From Bacteroidales bacterium UBA5833 (GTDB lineage: Bacteria > Bacteroidota > Bacteroidia > Bacteroidales > Lentimicrobiaceae), in contig DJGZ01000064.1 of assembly GCA_002433025.1 (NCBI GenBank), positions 7,202 through 71,201 on the forward strand: DNA of 64,000 nt, in the 5' to 3' direction. The notes beneath the pieces were generated by a model that saw only the letters and a list, made by a program, of their open reading frames with translations, was not told the DNA's origin and searched no databases. A program made the translations under genes and the position numbers. Numbering within the stretch: position 1 is the first letter of the stretch; every line of letters begins with the position of its first letter. Below are positions 1-8,691 of the stretch, piece by piece.

Positions 1-1
1 G

Positions 2-178
2 CCAGGAGTAGCCTGCCGGGGCCAGGGTAACGAATATAATGTTTCGCCCGATTCAGGATATTTATCAGAAGATGCAGGATCAGTGGATGTAATACATATA
101 TTTACTCAATATAACATAGCATTGACATCTGTGTCGTTCAGCGAATGTCTTATAGCTATTGGAAGCATTGCTGATTGA
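2..178 (+). CDS. Possible 3' end of a gene cut by the left edge
   Basis: A frame open from the first bases runs for 58 codons and ends with TGA at 176-178. The other two forward frames stop within the first 30 bases. The residues (containing GNEYNVSPDSGYLSEDAG) match no family I know, and there is no start codon context inside the window. It would converge with kdpE, whose stop lies about 95 bases further on. An open frame this short can arise by chance, so this is only a candidate. Confidence 0.2.
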   Translation, partial: PGVACRGQGNEYNVSPDSGYLSEDAGSVDVIHIFTQYNIALTSVSFSECLIAIGSIAD

Positions 179-273
179 AAAAAATATAGGTAGAGAATTG
201 GGTGTTACTATTAATAGGTAGCACCGATTTAAGATGCGACAAATCCAGAACGAGATTATTCACCTGGGAAAAA

Positions 274-957
274 TCACTCCCCGAAGCGGTATCCGATGCC
301 CGATTCTGTGATCAGCAGGGCCGGCCGGGCGGGGTTGTCTTCAATCTTTTTTCTGAGTTGAGCCACAAACACGCGCAGATATTGGGTTTGGCCGGTATAC
401 CCGTGACCCCAGACTTCTTTAAGAATATACTGATGGGTAAGCACGCGTCCGCTGTTTTTGGCCAGCAGGGCGAGCAGGGCGAACTCCGTGGCGGTGAGTT
501 TCAGAATTTCCCCGTTTTTACGTACGATGTGATTGGCCATGTCAATACTAACCGAACCGGTTTCAATCATGGCGGAGTCGGGTTGGCTTTGAGCCGCCCT
601 TGTTGCTGCCCTGATTTTGGCCAGCAGTTCTCCGGTTCTGAATGGCTTGGTCAGGTAGTCGTTGGCGCCATTGTCGAGTGCCTGGACAATATCTGTTTCC
701 GAATTGCGCACCGATAGCACAATCACTGGTTTGGCGTACCATTCCCGCAGTTTCTTCAGCAGCAATTGACCGTCAATGTCGGGCAAACCGAGGTCAAGCA
801 GGATCAGCGAAGGGTGATGCGTTGCCGCGTCAACCAAACCTTCCTTTCCTGTAGCAGAAACAATGATGTGGTACCCGCTGGCCGAAAGGGTGATTTCGAG
901 TAGTCGCCTGATCTGCAGCTCATCGTCGATAATCAGTATGGTTTCGCTGTTGTTCAT
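274..957 (-). CDS. kdpE: KdpE-type response regulator (OmpR family)
   Basis: A 227-residue two-domain regulator. The receiver domain has the acidic pair at D11-D12, the phosphorylated aspartate at D55 (LILLDLGLPD) and the conserved lysine in YLTKPF. The C-terminal winged helix ends in GIGYRFGE, as in KdpE/OmpR proteins. It should be phosphorylated by the kinase encoded just upstream. The two genes overlap by four bases (954-957), so translation is probably coupled. In known systems KdpDE responds to potassium limitation and turgor and activates kdpFABC. No kdpFABC is visible here, and the unit begins with trkH, so the inferred job is control of Trk-type uptake or of a Kdp pump elsewhere. The family call is firm; the exact regulon is inference. 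Confidence 0.85.
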   Translation of the reverse strand: MNNSETILIIDDELQIRRLLEITLSASGYHIIVSATGKEGLVDAATHHPSLILLDLGLPDIDGQLLLKKLREWYAKPVIVLSVRNSETDIVQALDNGANDYLTKPFRTGELLAKIRAATRAAQSQPDSAMIETGSVSIDMANHIVRKNGEILKLTATEFALLALLAKNSGRVLTHQYILKEVWGHGYTGQTQYLRVFVAQLRKKIEDNPARPALLITESGIGYRFGE

Positions 958-2495
958 TTTATGGTCTGGTTCGGAATACTAAAGTCGGGTTTTTCGGAAG
1001 GGATATGCAGGGTAAACCTGGCACCGCCTCCCGGGGCATTTTCAACGCTGATGCTGCCTTTGTGCGCTTCGGTAAATCCTTTCACGATGGAAAGCCCGAG
1101 GCCCAGTCCGCCCGCTTTTTTGCTGTCAACGCGGTAAAACTTATCAAAAACCTGTTTCAGCGCCGTTTCGGGGAAACCTGGTCCCTTATCGGTAAGATGA
1201 AGGGTAAACCCTTTTTCTGTAGTTCCGGCTGTAAGCTGAATTTCAGATGCGGCGGGAGCATGCTGGGCCGCGTTGTAAAGCAGGTTATAAAGCACCTGTT
1301 CCATTAACCCGAAGTCAATTTTTACCGGAGGCATATCATCAGGAATGTTTACCTGAACCGAAAAAGGTTTTAACTCATCCTCCAGTTCTTCCAGTACTTC
1401 GTTGATCAGGTCATTGATGTCATACCAGTCCAGTCTGACCGAGATATGGCCGCTTTCAAGCCGGGTAATATTCAGCAGGTTTTCGATCAGGCGGTTAAGC
1501 CGGAGAGATGCGGTGAAAATCTCGCCGATCAGCTCTTTTTGCATATTCTCTGTTTCTTCATCATGCAGGATGGTGTCCGAGGCTCCCATTATGGTGGCAA
1601 GCGGGATCCTGAGTTCATGCGAAATGGAATTGAACAGGGTTTTGTAAAGCCGGTCTGATTCGGCCAGAAACCTCGCCTGCCGCGCCAGCTCGCCCAGAAA
1701 TTCCCTTTCCAGCGCGTTGGTAATCTGTGCGATAAAGGTATCCCAATAGGATTGTTGTTCAATATTGAATGGTTCTTTTAGCCCGATGGCCACCACCCCC
1801 GGGTTGATTTTATTACCCTGAAGCGGATAGAACGTGTGATTTACTGCAAACGGGTGGGCCGTAAAATTGCCGGCTTTTTCAAGATGCCTGAATACCCAAT
1901 CGGCTGCTTCGGTTTCGCTGAGCGATAAAGGGATGTTGTTCCTGCTGCGGCCTGTCATGGTCAGGTGGTTGTTTCCGTCCTGAAGGATTAACAATGCAGG
2001 CGCGGAAAACTGATCCTCAATCTTTTCGGCAGCAATGACAACAATTTCATCAATCCCGCTGGCTTTTGAAAGTTCATGGGTCAGCCTGAAAAGACTTTCG
2101 GTGCGTTTTTCTCTTTCGCGGGCCAGTACTTCCTGCCTGCGGATACGGGTGGTCAGAATGCCATTTACGAGTGCAATAATAAAGAAGAGCCCGAATATCA
2201 AAAGGTCTTCCGTTTTGTCAATATGAAAGGTAAGCTGGGGCGGAATAAAGAAGAAGTTCCAGATCAGCGCGCTCAGTGTGGAAGCCAGCAATACCGGTCC
2301 CATCCATAGAAAGGTGGACATTATGGAAACCACAAATAGCAGGATAAACGAAACCACATGATAGTTGCTTCCTCCGGCGAGGGGGGCACAACTCAGTGCG
2401 GTAATTCCCGTAATAGCCACTGAAACAAAGTACTGCCCTGTTCCCGTCTTCTCCAGTCCGCGGATTCCGCCTTGTTCAGGCTTTCTGGTTTTCAT
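954..2495 (-). CDS. kdpD: KdpD-like sensor histidine kinase lacking the N-terminal KdpD/USP region
   Basis: A 513-residue membrane kinase. Roughly residues 20-120 hold four hydrophobic segments of the DUF4118 type found in KdpD. A GAF-like region (about 135-265) follows, then the HisKA domain with the phosphoacceptor histidine in SISHELRIPLA (about residue 293). The ATPase domain has an N box (NLLYNAAQHA) and G boxes (DKGPGF, GLGLGLSIVKGF). Escherichia coli KdpD is about 890 residues and begins with a KdpD sensor domain and a universal-stress domain. Both are absent here, so this is a short form. ATG at 2495 is preferred; an in-frame TTG at 2501 is two codons upstream. The gene follows trkH after about 35 bases and overlaps kdpE, so all three look co-transcribed. 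Confidence 0.85.
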   Translation of the reverse strand: MKTRKPEQGGIRGLEKTGTGQYFVSVAITGITALSCAPLAGGSNYHVVSFILLFVVSIMSTFLWMGPVLLASTLSALIWNFFFIPPQLTFHIDKTEDLLIFGLFFIIALVNGILTTRIRRQEVLAREREKRTESLFRLTHELSKASGIDEIVVIAAEKIEDQFSAPALLILQDGNNHLTMTGRSRNNIPLSLSETEAADWVFRHLEKAGNFTAHPFAVNHTFYPLQGNKINPGVVAIGLKEPFNIEQQSYWDTFIAQITNALEREFLGELARQARFLAESDRLYKTLFNSISHELRIPLATIMGASDTILHDEETENMQKELIGEIFTASLRLNRLIENLLNITRLESGHISVRLDWYDINDLINEVLEELEDELKPFSVQVNIPDDMPPVKIDFGLMEQVLYNLLYNAAQHAPAASEIQLTAGTTEKGFTLHLTDKGPGFPETALKQVFDKFYRVDSKKAGGLGLGLSIVKGFTEAHKGSISVENAPGGGARFTLHIPSEKPDFSIPNQTIK

Positions 2496-2532
2496 ATTCA
2501 AATTTAAGGATAAATGGCATCTGTAAATTGGT

Positions 2533-3981
2533 TTATTTTTTCCAGTAAGCCGGTGAAAATAGTATTAATACAGTGTATATTTCCAGCCTTCCGGTAATCA
2601 TCAGCAGCGACAGGATGATTTTCGCGGCCTGCGGCAGATGGGCAAAATTGCTCACAGGTCCCACGCTGCCAATACCGGGCCCGATACCGGCCATGCAGGT
2701 AGCTACTGAACTGGCAGAGGTAGCCCCGTCGAGACCAAGCAGTACCAGCATAACGCTGCCGGAGATAAAAACCATCAGGTAAAGCGTGACAAAAGTCAGC
2801 ACGGAGTTGTTTGCCTCTTCATTCAGCGTCTTTTTGTTTAATCGGATGGGGAGCATGGCATGGGGAGAGCTTAACCGTTTGAATATAATTCCAATATTTT
2901 TCAATACAATCAGGTGTCTTACCATTTTGATGCCTCCTGCCGTTGAACCCGTGCTTCCGCCCAGAAACATGCAGAAAAATATGATGATCCACGCATAGGC
3001 CGGCCATTGAAGGTAATCGGCAGTGGCAAATCCGGTGCAGGTGATGATGGAAACCACCTGAAAGAATCCTTCCCTGAAGGCGATTTCTATGGGCTTCTCC
3101 ATTTCAATCATCAGCGAAAGTGAAATGATTATCCCGATAAGGGATACTACCACCAGATAAAAACGGAATTCCTCATTCTTTCTGATTTTTTGAAAATCCT
3201 TCTTTACCAGATAGTAAGGAATGATGAAATTGACTCCGGCAAATAACATAAATATTGTTATAACATATTGAATGTAAGGCGAATATCCTGCAATGCTGTC
3301 GTTTTTGGGAGAGAATCCACCAGTTGCCACTGTGCCGAAAGCATGGCAGGTGCTTTCGAATAAGTTCATTCCTCCGGCCAGAAGCAGGATGATTTCAGCT
3401 ACCGTCAGCGATATGTAAATATATAAGAGATAAATGCCTACAGTCTTTATCCTTGGACTGATCTTCTCCTGAAGGGAGGATTCCATCGTAAAGAGATGGT
3501 AACCGCCGATTTTCAGGGCGGGCATAATTATGATTACCAGCACTATGATACCGATGCCGCCGATCCAATGGGTGAGGCTCCTCCAGAAAAGAATGGATTT
3601 CGGAAGAGCCTCGATATCAGTGAGAATGCTCGAGCCGGTGGTTGTAAAACCTGAAACCGATTCAAATATCGCATCGGTGACTGATGGAATGGAACCGGAA
3701 ATCAGGTAAGGTAAGCTACCCGTAAGACTCATGATCAGCCAGGCAAGCGTCACGGTCAGGTAGGCTTCTTTCCGGCTCAGCGGATGTTGATCCGTCTTTC
3801 TGCGTTTAGTATAGTAAAGAAGCAGACCGGCGGTAAATGAAAGCACGGCTGTTGCCAGAAACGGTGTTACCTGCTCTCCTGCCACGATAGACACGACACC
3901 GCTAATAAGCAGAGCGGCTGACAATATAAAGAGATTGTTGCTGATGACCCTGAAAACAGCGCTGGAATTGATGTTGCCCAT
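2533..3981 (-). CDS. trkH: TrkH-family potassium uptake protein
   Basis: A 482-residue integral membrane protein of the Trk/Ktr/HKT superfamily, the channel-like subunit that moves K+ inward across the cytoplasmic membrane. The four pore-loop repeats are visible: GFTTTGSSIL, GTVATGGFSP, TCTGFATADY and, in the last, MAGIGPGIGSVGP. The conserved GSTGSTAGGIKMVR segment follows the third loop. Length matches the family. Trk systems need the cytosolic NAD-binding partner TrkA/KtrA, and no such gene is seen here, so the partner must lie elsewhere. It is the first gene of the trkH-kdpD-kdpE unit. Upstream, a 7-of-8 match to the Bacteroidota -7 box (CATCTTTG on the minus strand, around 4040-4047) could be its promoter. 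Confidence 0.92.
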   Translation of the reverse strand: MGNINSSAVFRVISNNLFILSAALLISGVVSIVAGEQVTPFLATAVLSFTAGLLLYYTKRRKTDQHPLSRKEAYLTVTLAWLIMSLTGSLPYLISGSIPSVTDAIFESVSGFTTTGSSILTDIEALPKSILFWRSLTHWIGGIGIIVLVIIIMPALKIGGYHLFTMESSLQEKISPRIKTVGIYLLYIYISLTVAEIILLLAGGMNLFESTCHAFGTVATGGFSPKNDSIAGYSPYIQYVITIFMLFAGVNFIIPYYLVKKDFQKIRKNEEFRFYLVVVSLIGIIISLSLMIEMEKPIEIAFREGFFQVVSIITCTGFATADYLQWPAYAWIIIFFCMFLGGSTGSTAGGIKMVRHLIVLKNIGIIFKRLSSPHAMLPIRLNKKTLNEEANNSVLTFVTLYLMVFISGSVMLVLLGLDGATSASSVATCMAGIGPGIGSVGPVSNFAHLPQAAKIILSLLMITGRLEIYTVLILFSPAYWKK

Positions 3982-4864
3982 CTGACTGACAAATGCAATG
4001 TTTGATAGAGCAAAATAAGGCCAGCGGCTGTAAATCTTTTACAAAGATGATTTTAAAGAGTATAAAGATTTTATAAAGTCAGGCGGGCCATTGGAAGGAA
4101 GTCAAAAAGGAACAACATGCCTTGTATGCCTTTCTGAGGTTCAATCAGTATTCCCTGCAGACTTTGAAGGATGTTTAAGATACAAATCCTTTTCTCCGGG
4201 GATCAATTAATTGCTTGCACACAGATTCCGGAGGCTGATGGGTGTTATTAATATCTATATTAGGGTGTGGCTAAATATTGAAAATGGAGTCAGAGATTCC
4301 TCTTCCGCAAAATGCGGAATCGGAATAACAATCAAATAGCAACTTAAGAAAGATGGGAGAGAAAGATTCGCCACCCTTCTCATCTTCCAATCCATTTACA
4401 TACTGAAAGTCCCGTCATTCCATATAGAATTGAGGAATCACCTGATGGTTTTTCGGATACTATTGATTCAGCCAACTGAGAAAGCATTTGAAACGGATGT
4501 ATGAAAAGCCGGAAGAGCAGGTGAAAAATGAGTCCTGATTAAAATCCGCATTTTCGGGTAGTCCTGTTGACAGGGATTTGCATCCCTGATTAATTCTGCG
4601 CTTGTTTTTTTTCGGCGGGCTGAAAAAGTATTCAGGGTTTAAAAGGATTTTAACGGAGTCAGATAGCAATTCATCATGCAGGCAGTGCCTTTCATCGCCA
4701 GTTTCAGGCTATCCATGCTGATTATTTTGTCCAGTGCAGGAATACACCGCATTTTTGTAAATTTCAGCGCCGGAACAGAGCCCCGGGATTTTCCGTATTT
4801 ATCTGCTCATGATGCTGCGACAGGCTGTTTCAGCGCAAATAGTTTTTGATCAATCTGATCGTCT
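3982..4864. other. 883-base intergenic region between divergent genes
   Basis: No convincing gene. A 69-codon leftward frame at 4460-4669 has low-complexity, unfamiliar content and no family resemblance. A small hairpin lies at 4296-4326: a seven-pair stem TTCCGCA/TGCGGAA with a three-base loop, flanked by ATTCC/GGAAT that can extend it. The trkH end should contain the promoter of the potassium unit, and the right end the promoter of the GNAT gene. TAGTTTTTG lies a little over 20 bases before that ATG and is one base off the -7 consensus. The rest shows nothing recognisable. Confidence 0.5.
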
Positions 4865-5431
4865 ATGATCGAAACAGAACGTTTAACCATCAGGCCGCTT
4901 CCCTACGCACAACTTTTGAAATACAGCCTGGCTGACCGTTCACTGGAGCAGGAGCTGAATGTGAAGGCATTACCCGCCGAACTTACTCCCGAGCTCAGGG
5001 AAGCGCTCGAAACATCCATCCTGGCCAATGTAGCCGGCGCGGGAACTGATTACTTATATTTTACCCTGTGGAATATAGTTTTAAAGTCCAGGCGGGTGAT
5101 GGTGGGCGATTTCTGCCTGATGGGCCGGCCTGATGCAGCAGGAACCATAGAAATCGGTTACGGTATTCACGAGGAATTCAGGGGAAACGGATATATGACA
5201 GAGGCCATTGCCGGACTGATCGGCTGGGCAGCCGGCAGACAGGAGATCAGGGCTGTATGTGCATCTACCGAAAAAGACAATAATTCCTCTCAGAAGGTGC
5301 TGATGAACAACGGTTTTCTTCTCCAGGGAGCAACCGGAACCTTGCTGAACTGGCGCCTGGAGTTAAAATCTGCTGCGTCCGGGCCGGTGAAAACTTTATT
5401 TCCCGGCGCTGCGCCTTCCGGGGAATTATAA
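4865..5431 (+). CDS. GNAT-family N-acetyltransferase
   Basis: A 188-residue protein of the RimJ/RimL-like GNAT group, which transfers acetyl from acetyl-CoA to an amine. The N-terminus ETERLTIRPL is the usual first strand of this group. The acetyl-CoA-binding loop appears as HEEFRGNGYMTEA, followed by a helix and the N-S-S-QKVLMNNGF motif typical of RimL relatives. The substrate cannot be read from sequence. It starts a rightward series of small genes and ends three bases before the PhzF frame opens. The last 20 residues after the fold are not conserved-looking. Confidence 0.85.
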   Translation: MIETERLTIRPLPYAQLLKYSLADRSLEQELNVKALPAELTPELREALETSILANVAGAGTDYLYFTLWNIVLKSRRVMVGDFCLMGRPDAAGTIEIGYGIHEEFRGNGYMTEAIAGLIGWAAGRQEIRAVCASTEKDNNSSQKVLMNNGFLLQGATGTLLNWRLELKSAASGPVKTLFPGAAPSGEL

Positions 5432-5464
5432 AATATGTGTCAAGTCTTAAACAGAATCAGGATT

Positions 5465-6256
5465 ATGAAAAAAATCAGACTATTTCAGGTAGACGCTTTT
5501 ACCGACCGGCTGTTCGCAGGCAATCCGGCGGCGGTGTGTCCGCTGGATCAGTGGCTTCCGGCTGCCCTGATGCAAAACATTGCAGCAGAGAACAACCTGG
5601 CCGAAACCGCTTTCATCGTCCCGGCAAGGGATGGTTACGAAATACGCTGGTTTACCCCGGCGGTGGAGGTGGATTTATGCGGCCATGCCACTTTGGCTTC
5701 GGCTTATGTATTGTTTGAGTGTCTGGGTTATTCCGGCCGGGAGATTACCTTTCATTCTGTAAGAAGCGGAGTACTGAAAGTGTCGCGGCGCGATGATTTG
5801 CTGTTGATGGACTTCCCCTCCGACACGTTGGAGCGGGTGTCGCTTGAAGATGAAATTCAGGCGACCATCGGGTTGCGCCCGGTGGAAACCTGGAAAGGGA
5901 GATCGGATCTGATTGCTTTGCTGAAGGACGAAAATGCGGTGAAGCAGCTGTCTCCTGATTTTAACAGGGTAAACCAGCTTGATTGCCGCGGACTTATCGT
6001 TACGGCCCCGGGCGATTCTGCAGACTTTGTCTCCCGGTTTTTCGGGCCCCGTGTGGGCATCAGCGAAGATCCGGTAACGGGTTCTGCCCACACCTCACTT
6101 ACTCCCCTGTGGTCGGCCAGGCTGGGGAAAAAGGAACTGACTGCCCGGCAACTCTCAAAAAGGGGAGGTTCGCTCAGTTGCACCGATCTGGGGGCGCGCT
6201 GCCTGATAGGAGGGGAGGCAAAACTTTATCTTACCGGAGAAATTAACATCACATAA
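5465..6256 (+). CDS. PhzF-family isomerase/epimerase-like protein
   Basis: About 263 residues. The start FQVDAFTDRLFAGNPAAVCPL is the hallmark N-terminus of the PhzF family, which justifies starting at ATG 5465 rather than ten codons upstream. The catalytic glutamate motif NNLAETAFIV is present, as are DLCGHATLASA and SEDPVTGSAHTSL, the two signature loops of the double-hotdog fold related to diaminopimelate epimerase. Phenazine PhzF isomerises dihydrohydroxyanthranilate, but most homologues are in organisms without phenazine genes and have no assigned substrate. No other phenazine gene is visible, so a phenazine role is unlikely. It is followed two bases later by the small barrel-like gene. 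Confidence 0.9.
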   Translation: MKKIRLFQVDAFTDRLFAGNPAAVCPLDQWLPAALMQNIAAENNLAETAFIVPARDGYEIRWFTPAVEVDLCGHATLASAYVLFECLGYSGREITFHSVRSGVLKVSRRDDLLLMDFPSDTLERVSLEDEIQATIGLRPVETWKGRSDLIALLKDENAVKQLSPDFNRVNQLDCRGLIVTAPGDSADFVSRFFGPRVGISEDPVTGSAHTSLTPLWSARLGKKELTARQLSKRGGSLSCTDLGARCLIGGEAKLYLTGEINIT

Positions 6257-6258
6257 CC

Positions 6259-6570
6259 ATGAAATATCTTGCCATTGAACAGGATGCCGGTGCAGACGGA
6301 CAGGTTTTTACTCCTGAGTTGCTGCGCAGTGAGGCTTTCAGGGTGCATGAACTGTACCTTGAAGGAAGCATCCGCGAAATTTATTTTGATGAAAACCATT
6401 ACGCTTTGCTTGTGCTGGAATGCGGGAGCAGGGAAGAAGCCGAAACCGTGCTGGCCAGCCTTCCGCTGGTAAGCAATGGATTGATCCGCTTTGCCATCAG
6501 GGAGCTGCACCCATATACCGGCTTAAGCAGGATTATCAATGATCCGGGCTATGGGTCCGTAACCTGCTGA
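6259..6570 (+). CDS. Small muconolactone isomerase-like / dimeric alpha-beta barrel protein
   Basis: A 103-residue protein. The pattern KYLAIEQD, REIYFDENHYALLVLECGS, REEAETVLASLPLV and IRFAIRELHPYTGLSRII resembles the ferredoxin-like fold of dimeric alpha-beta barrel proteins annotated as YciI- or muconolactone-isomerase-like. No catalytic residue can be assigned. It starts two bases after the PhzF stop, so it is almost certainly in the same transcript and probably functions with PhzF in handling a small metabolite. The fold call is by pattern only. Confidence 0.6.
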   Translation: MKYLAIEQDAGADGQVFTPELLRSEAFRVHELYLEGSIREIYFDENHYALLVLECGSREEAETVLASLPLVSNGLIRFAIRELHPYTGLSRIINDPGYGSVTC

Positions 6571-6657
6571 CGACATCCCAGGTTATCAGGTTTCTGAACC
6601 ATAATCAGAGGGTTTCCGGAATACCGGAAATTCTCACGAACTTAAATCCAATTTTCA

Positions 6658-7173
6658 ATGCAATCTTTTACCCTGAGAAAATGGCAGTTGTCAGACCTTG
6701 AAAGCCTGATGAAACATGCAGATAACCGGAAGATTGCCGACCGGCTCACCGATAAGTTTCCCCACCCATACACGCGCGAAAGCGGCGAGGGCTTCCTGAA
6801 GATGGCCATGGAAAAAGACCCGCCTTCTGTCTTTGCCATTGATGTTGACGGGGAAGCGGTTGGGTGTATAGGGATTTTCCCGCAGGATGACATTCACCGG
6901 CTGAATGCCGAAATGGGTTACTGGTTGTCGGAGTCATACTGGGGTAGAGGCATTATGACCGCTGCCATCTGCCGGATGGTGGATTATGGTTTCAAAACCT
7001 TTGATATTTCCCGCATCTACGCCCGGCCCTTTGGCTCCAACCCGGCATCGCAGCGGGTGCTCGGGAAAGCCGGTTTCAGCCTGGAGGCCCGGTTTGAGAA
7101 AGTGCTCATCAAGAACGGCGAGCTGCTCGACGAGGTTGTTTATGGAATAAGAAGAGTCACTCATAAATTATAA
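6658..7173 (+). CDS. RimJ/RimL-type GNAT acetyltransferase
   Basis: A 171-residue single-domain GNAT enzyme. FTLRKWQLSDLESLMKHADN matches the N-terminus of the RimJ/RimL group. MGYWLSESYWGRGIMTAAI holds the R/G-x-G-x-G/A-type acetyl-CoA loop, and SNPASQRVLGKAGF is the conserved C-terminal motif. These proteins acetylate protein N-termini or small amines; the substrate here is unknown. It is separated from the preceding gene by 87 bases and from the next GNAT gene by 11, so the two GNAT genes are likely co-transcribed. Confidence 0.88.
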   Translation: MQSFTLRKWQLSDLESLMKHADNRKIADRLTDKFPHPYTRESGEGFLKMAMEKDPPSVFAIDVDGEAVGCIGIFPQDDIHRLNAEMGYWLSESYWGRGIMTAAICRMVDYGFKTFDISRIYARPFGSNPASQRVLGKAGFSLEARFEKVLIKNGELLDEVVYGIRRVTHKL

Positions 7174-7184
7174 ATTCTGTTGCC

Positions 7185-8054
7185 ATGATTACCATTCAGA
7201 ACCTCGGGAACTTAAGTTTTGACACGCTGTTTGAAGCTTTTGACGCCGCGTTTGCGGATTACGAAATATCTGTAAACCGGGAGGAGCACATCCGCATGCT
7301 TCAGCGGCGGGGATTTAACGCTTCCCTTTCGTTTGGCGCATTTGACGAAGGCCGGCTGGTGAGTTTCACCTTCAACGGAACCGGAACTTTTCAGGGTGTG
7401 CCCACTGCTTACGACACCGGTACGGGTACCCTGAAGGAATACCGGGGCAGGGGCCTGGCTTCACAGGTTTTTGAAGCCTCGCTGCCGTTTCTGGCGGGTG
7501 CCGGCATCCGGCAATACCTGCTTGAAGTGCTGCAGCACAACGAAGCGGCCGTCAGGGTTTACCGCAAGCAGGGATTCAAGGTTACGCGGGAATTTAACTA
7601 TTTTGTGGCATCTGCCGGGTCCATTAAACCCCGCGGTAAAAATCCTGATCCGGAGATACGCTGCAAACCGGTTCCCCTGCCCCTGGCTGAAGAAGTAATG
7701 ATTATGTGGGATTTTCATCCCTCATGGCAGAACAGTTTTGAAAGCATCCGGCGTCAGGAACAGGGTTACTTTATCCTGGGCGCATTTGTGGGAGCGGAGT
7801 TTGCCGGATACGGCATAATGGAGCCATCCACCGGAGACCTGACCCAGCTTGCTGTGCACCCGGATTTCCGGCGCAGGGGGGTGGGCAGCCTGCTCCTCAG
7901 TGAACTGCTCAGAAAAAACAACCACCCGGCTGTGAAGGCAATCAATACGGATGTTGCCTGCATAGCCAATACGGAGTTCCTGATTGCCAGCGGATTGCCT
8001 CTGAAAGGAAAGCAGTTTGAGATGATCAGGGTGATTGAGCAGGAAAGGAGTTAA
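7185..8054 (+). CDS. Tandem two-domain GNAT acetyltransferase
   Basis: A 289-residue protein that contains two GNAT-like halves. The N-terminal half has a complete-looking acetyl-CoA loop (KEYRGRGLASQVFEA) and the HNEAAVRVYRKQGF motif at about residues 85-130. The C-terminal half repeats the pattern with TQLAVHPDFRRRGVGSLLL at about residues 225-245 and a shorter end (NTEFLIASGLPL). Both loops keep the Gly residues needed for cofactor binding, so both may be active. Start ATG is 11 bases after the previous stop. The substrate is unknown. Confidence 0.85.
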   Translation: MITIQNLGNLSFDTLFEAFDAAFADYEISVNREEHIRMLQRRGFNASLSFGAFDEGRLVSFTFNGTGTFQGVPTAYDTGTGTLKEYRGRGLASQVFEASLPFLAGAGIRQYLLEVLQHNEAAVRVYRKQGFKVTREFNYFVASAGSIKPRGKNPDPEIRCKPVPLPLAEEVMIMWDFHPSWQNSFESIRRQEQGYFILGAFVGAEFAGYGIMEPSTGDLTQLAVHPDFRRRGVGSLLLSELLRKNNHPAVKAINTDVACIANTEFLIASGLPLKGKQFEMIRVIEQERS

Positions 8055-8158
8055 ACCTCCCCGGCAACCCGTAAACGGTTCATCCGGCTGATATTGCGTT
8101 TCGCTGCTGATTATCTGCACTTCAAAGGTATTTGTTTTACTTCTTATGATCTTGACAA

Positions 8159-8166
8159 TACATTTG
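8159..8166 (+). promoter_or_regulatory. Candidate -7 box for the OsmC-DUF3795-membrane gene unit
   Basis: TACATTTG fits the Bacteroidota TAnnTTTG element and lies about 50 bases before the OsmC ATG at 8219. TTTG at 8131-8134 could act as a -33 element, though the 24-base spacing is longer than usual. Confidence 0.4.
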
Positions 8167-8218
8167 CCGCATCATTGAGAAGGTCAAACAAGTGAATAAT
8201 CATCAAAGATCAAAAGTC

Positions 8219-8674
8219 ATGAATGCAAACGCCCCGGCCAATGCAACCTCCGCAGTCCCGCTCGAAGCGGCGCTGAGCCTGGTCAACCGCAAACTGCACA
8301 TTACCGGAAAAGCCGGTAACTTCGAACCCATTGATACGGATTACATCCCGCCTTACGGCGACGGACTCGGTTACATGCCCCTGCAGCTCTTCCTGATCAG
8401 CTTCGGCGCCTGTGCTGCCGGCGCTTTGCTTACCCTGCTGCGAAGAATGCAGAAAACCATTACCGGATTCGATATGAAGATCAGTGGCGTTCGCCGCACA
8501 GAACATCCCACCTCGTTTTCTTCGATTAAGGTGGAATATTACATCAAATCTCCTGATGTGAAAACGTCAGATGCAGAAAAAGCAATTGCACTTTCTGAGC
8601 AGTCAATTTGTCCTGTCTGGGCAATGATAAAAGGAAACGTTGAGGTTGAATCGGTAGTTGTCATTAATGAATAA
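8219..8674 (+). CDS. OsmC/Ohr-family protein
   Basis: About 151 residues from ATG 8219; a GTG nine codons upstream (8192) is an alternative. OsmC/Ohr proteins are thiol peroxidases that reduce organic hydroperoxides. The two redox cysteines are visible in the expected places: FGACAAGALLTL on the central helix and QSICPVWAMI near the C-terminus. The family's strand-helix order is kept. Length is normal. It may defend against peroxide damage, but many OsmC relatives lack a tested activity. It is probably co-transcribed with the DUF3795 gene that begins 17 bases downstream. Confidence 0.88.
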   Translation: MNANAPANATSAVPLEAALSLVNRKLHITGKAGNFEPIDTDYIPPYGDGLGYMPLQLFLISFGACAAGALLTLLRRMQKTITGFDMKISGVRRTEHPTSFSSIKVEYYIKSPDVKTSDAEKAIALSEQSICPVWAMIKGNVEVESVVVINE

Positions 8675-8691
8675 CATAAAAAAGCTGAGAT

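Noticed and set aside
202..717. A rightward 171-codon frame opposite kdpE
   Set aside because: It overlaps almost all of a well-supported response regulator and has no recognisable motif.
4460..4669. A 69-codon leftward frame in the trkH-GNAT gap
   Set aside because: No signal, domain or start context, and an unlikely residue mixture.
5465..6256. A phenazine biosynthesis locus
   Set aside because: Only a PhzF homologue is present; no PhzA/B, D, E or G is visible and PhzF homologues are common without phenazines.
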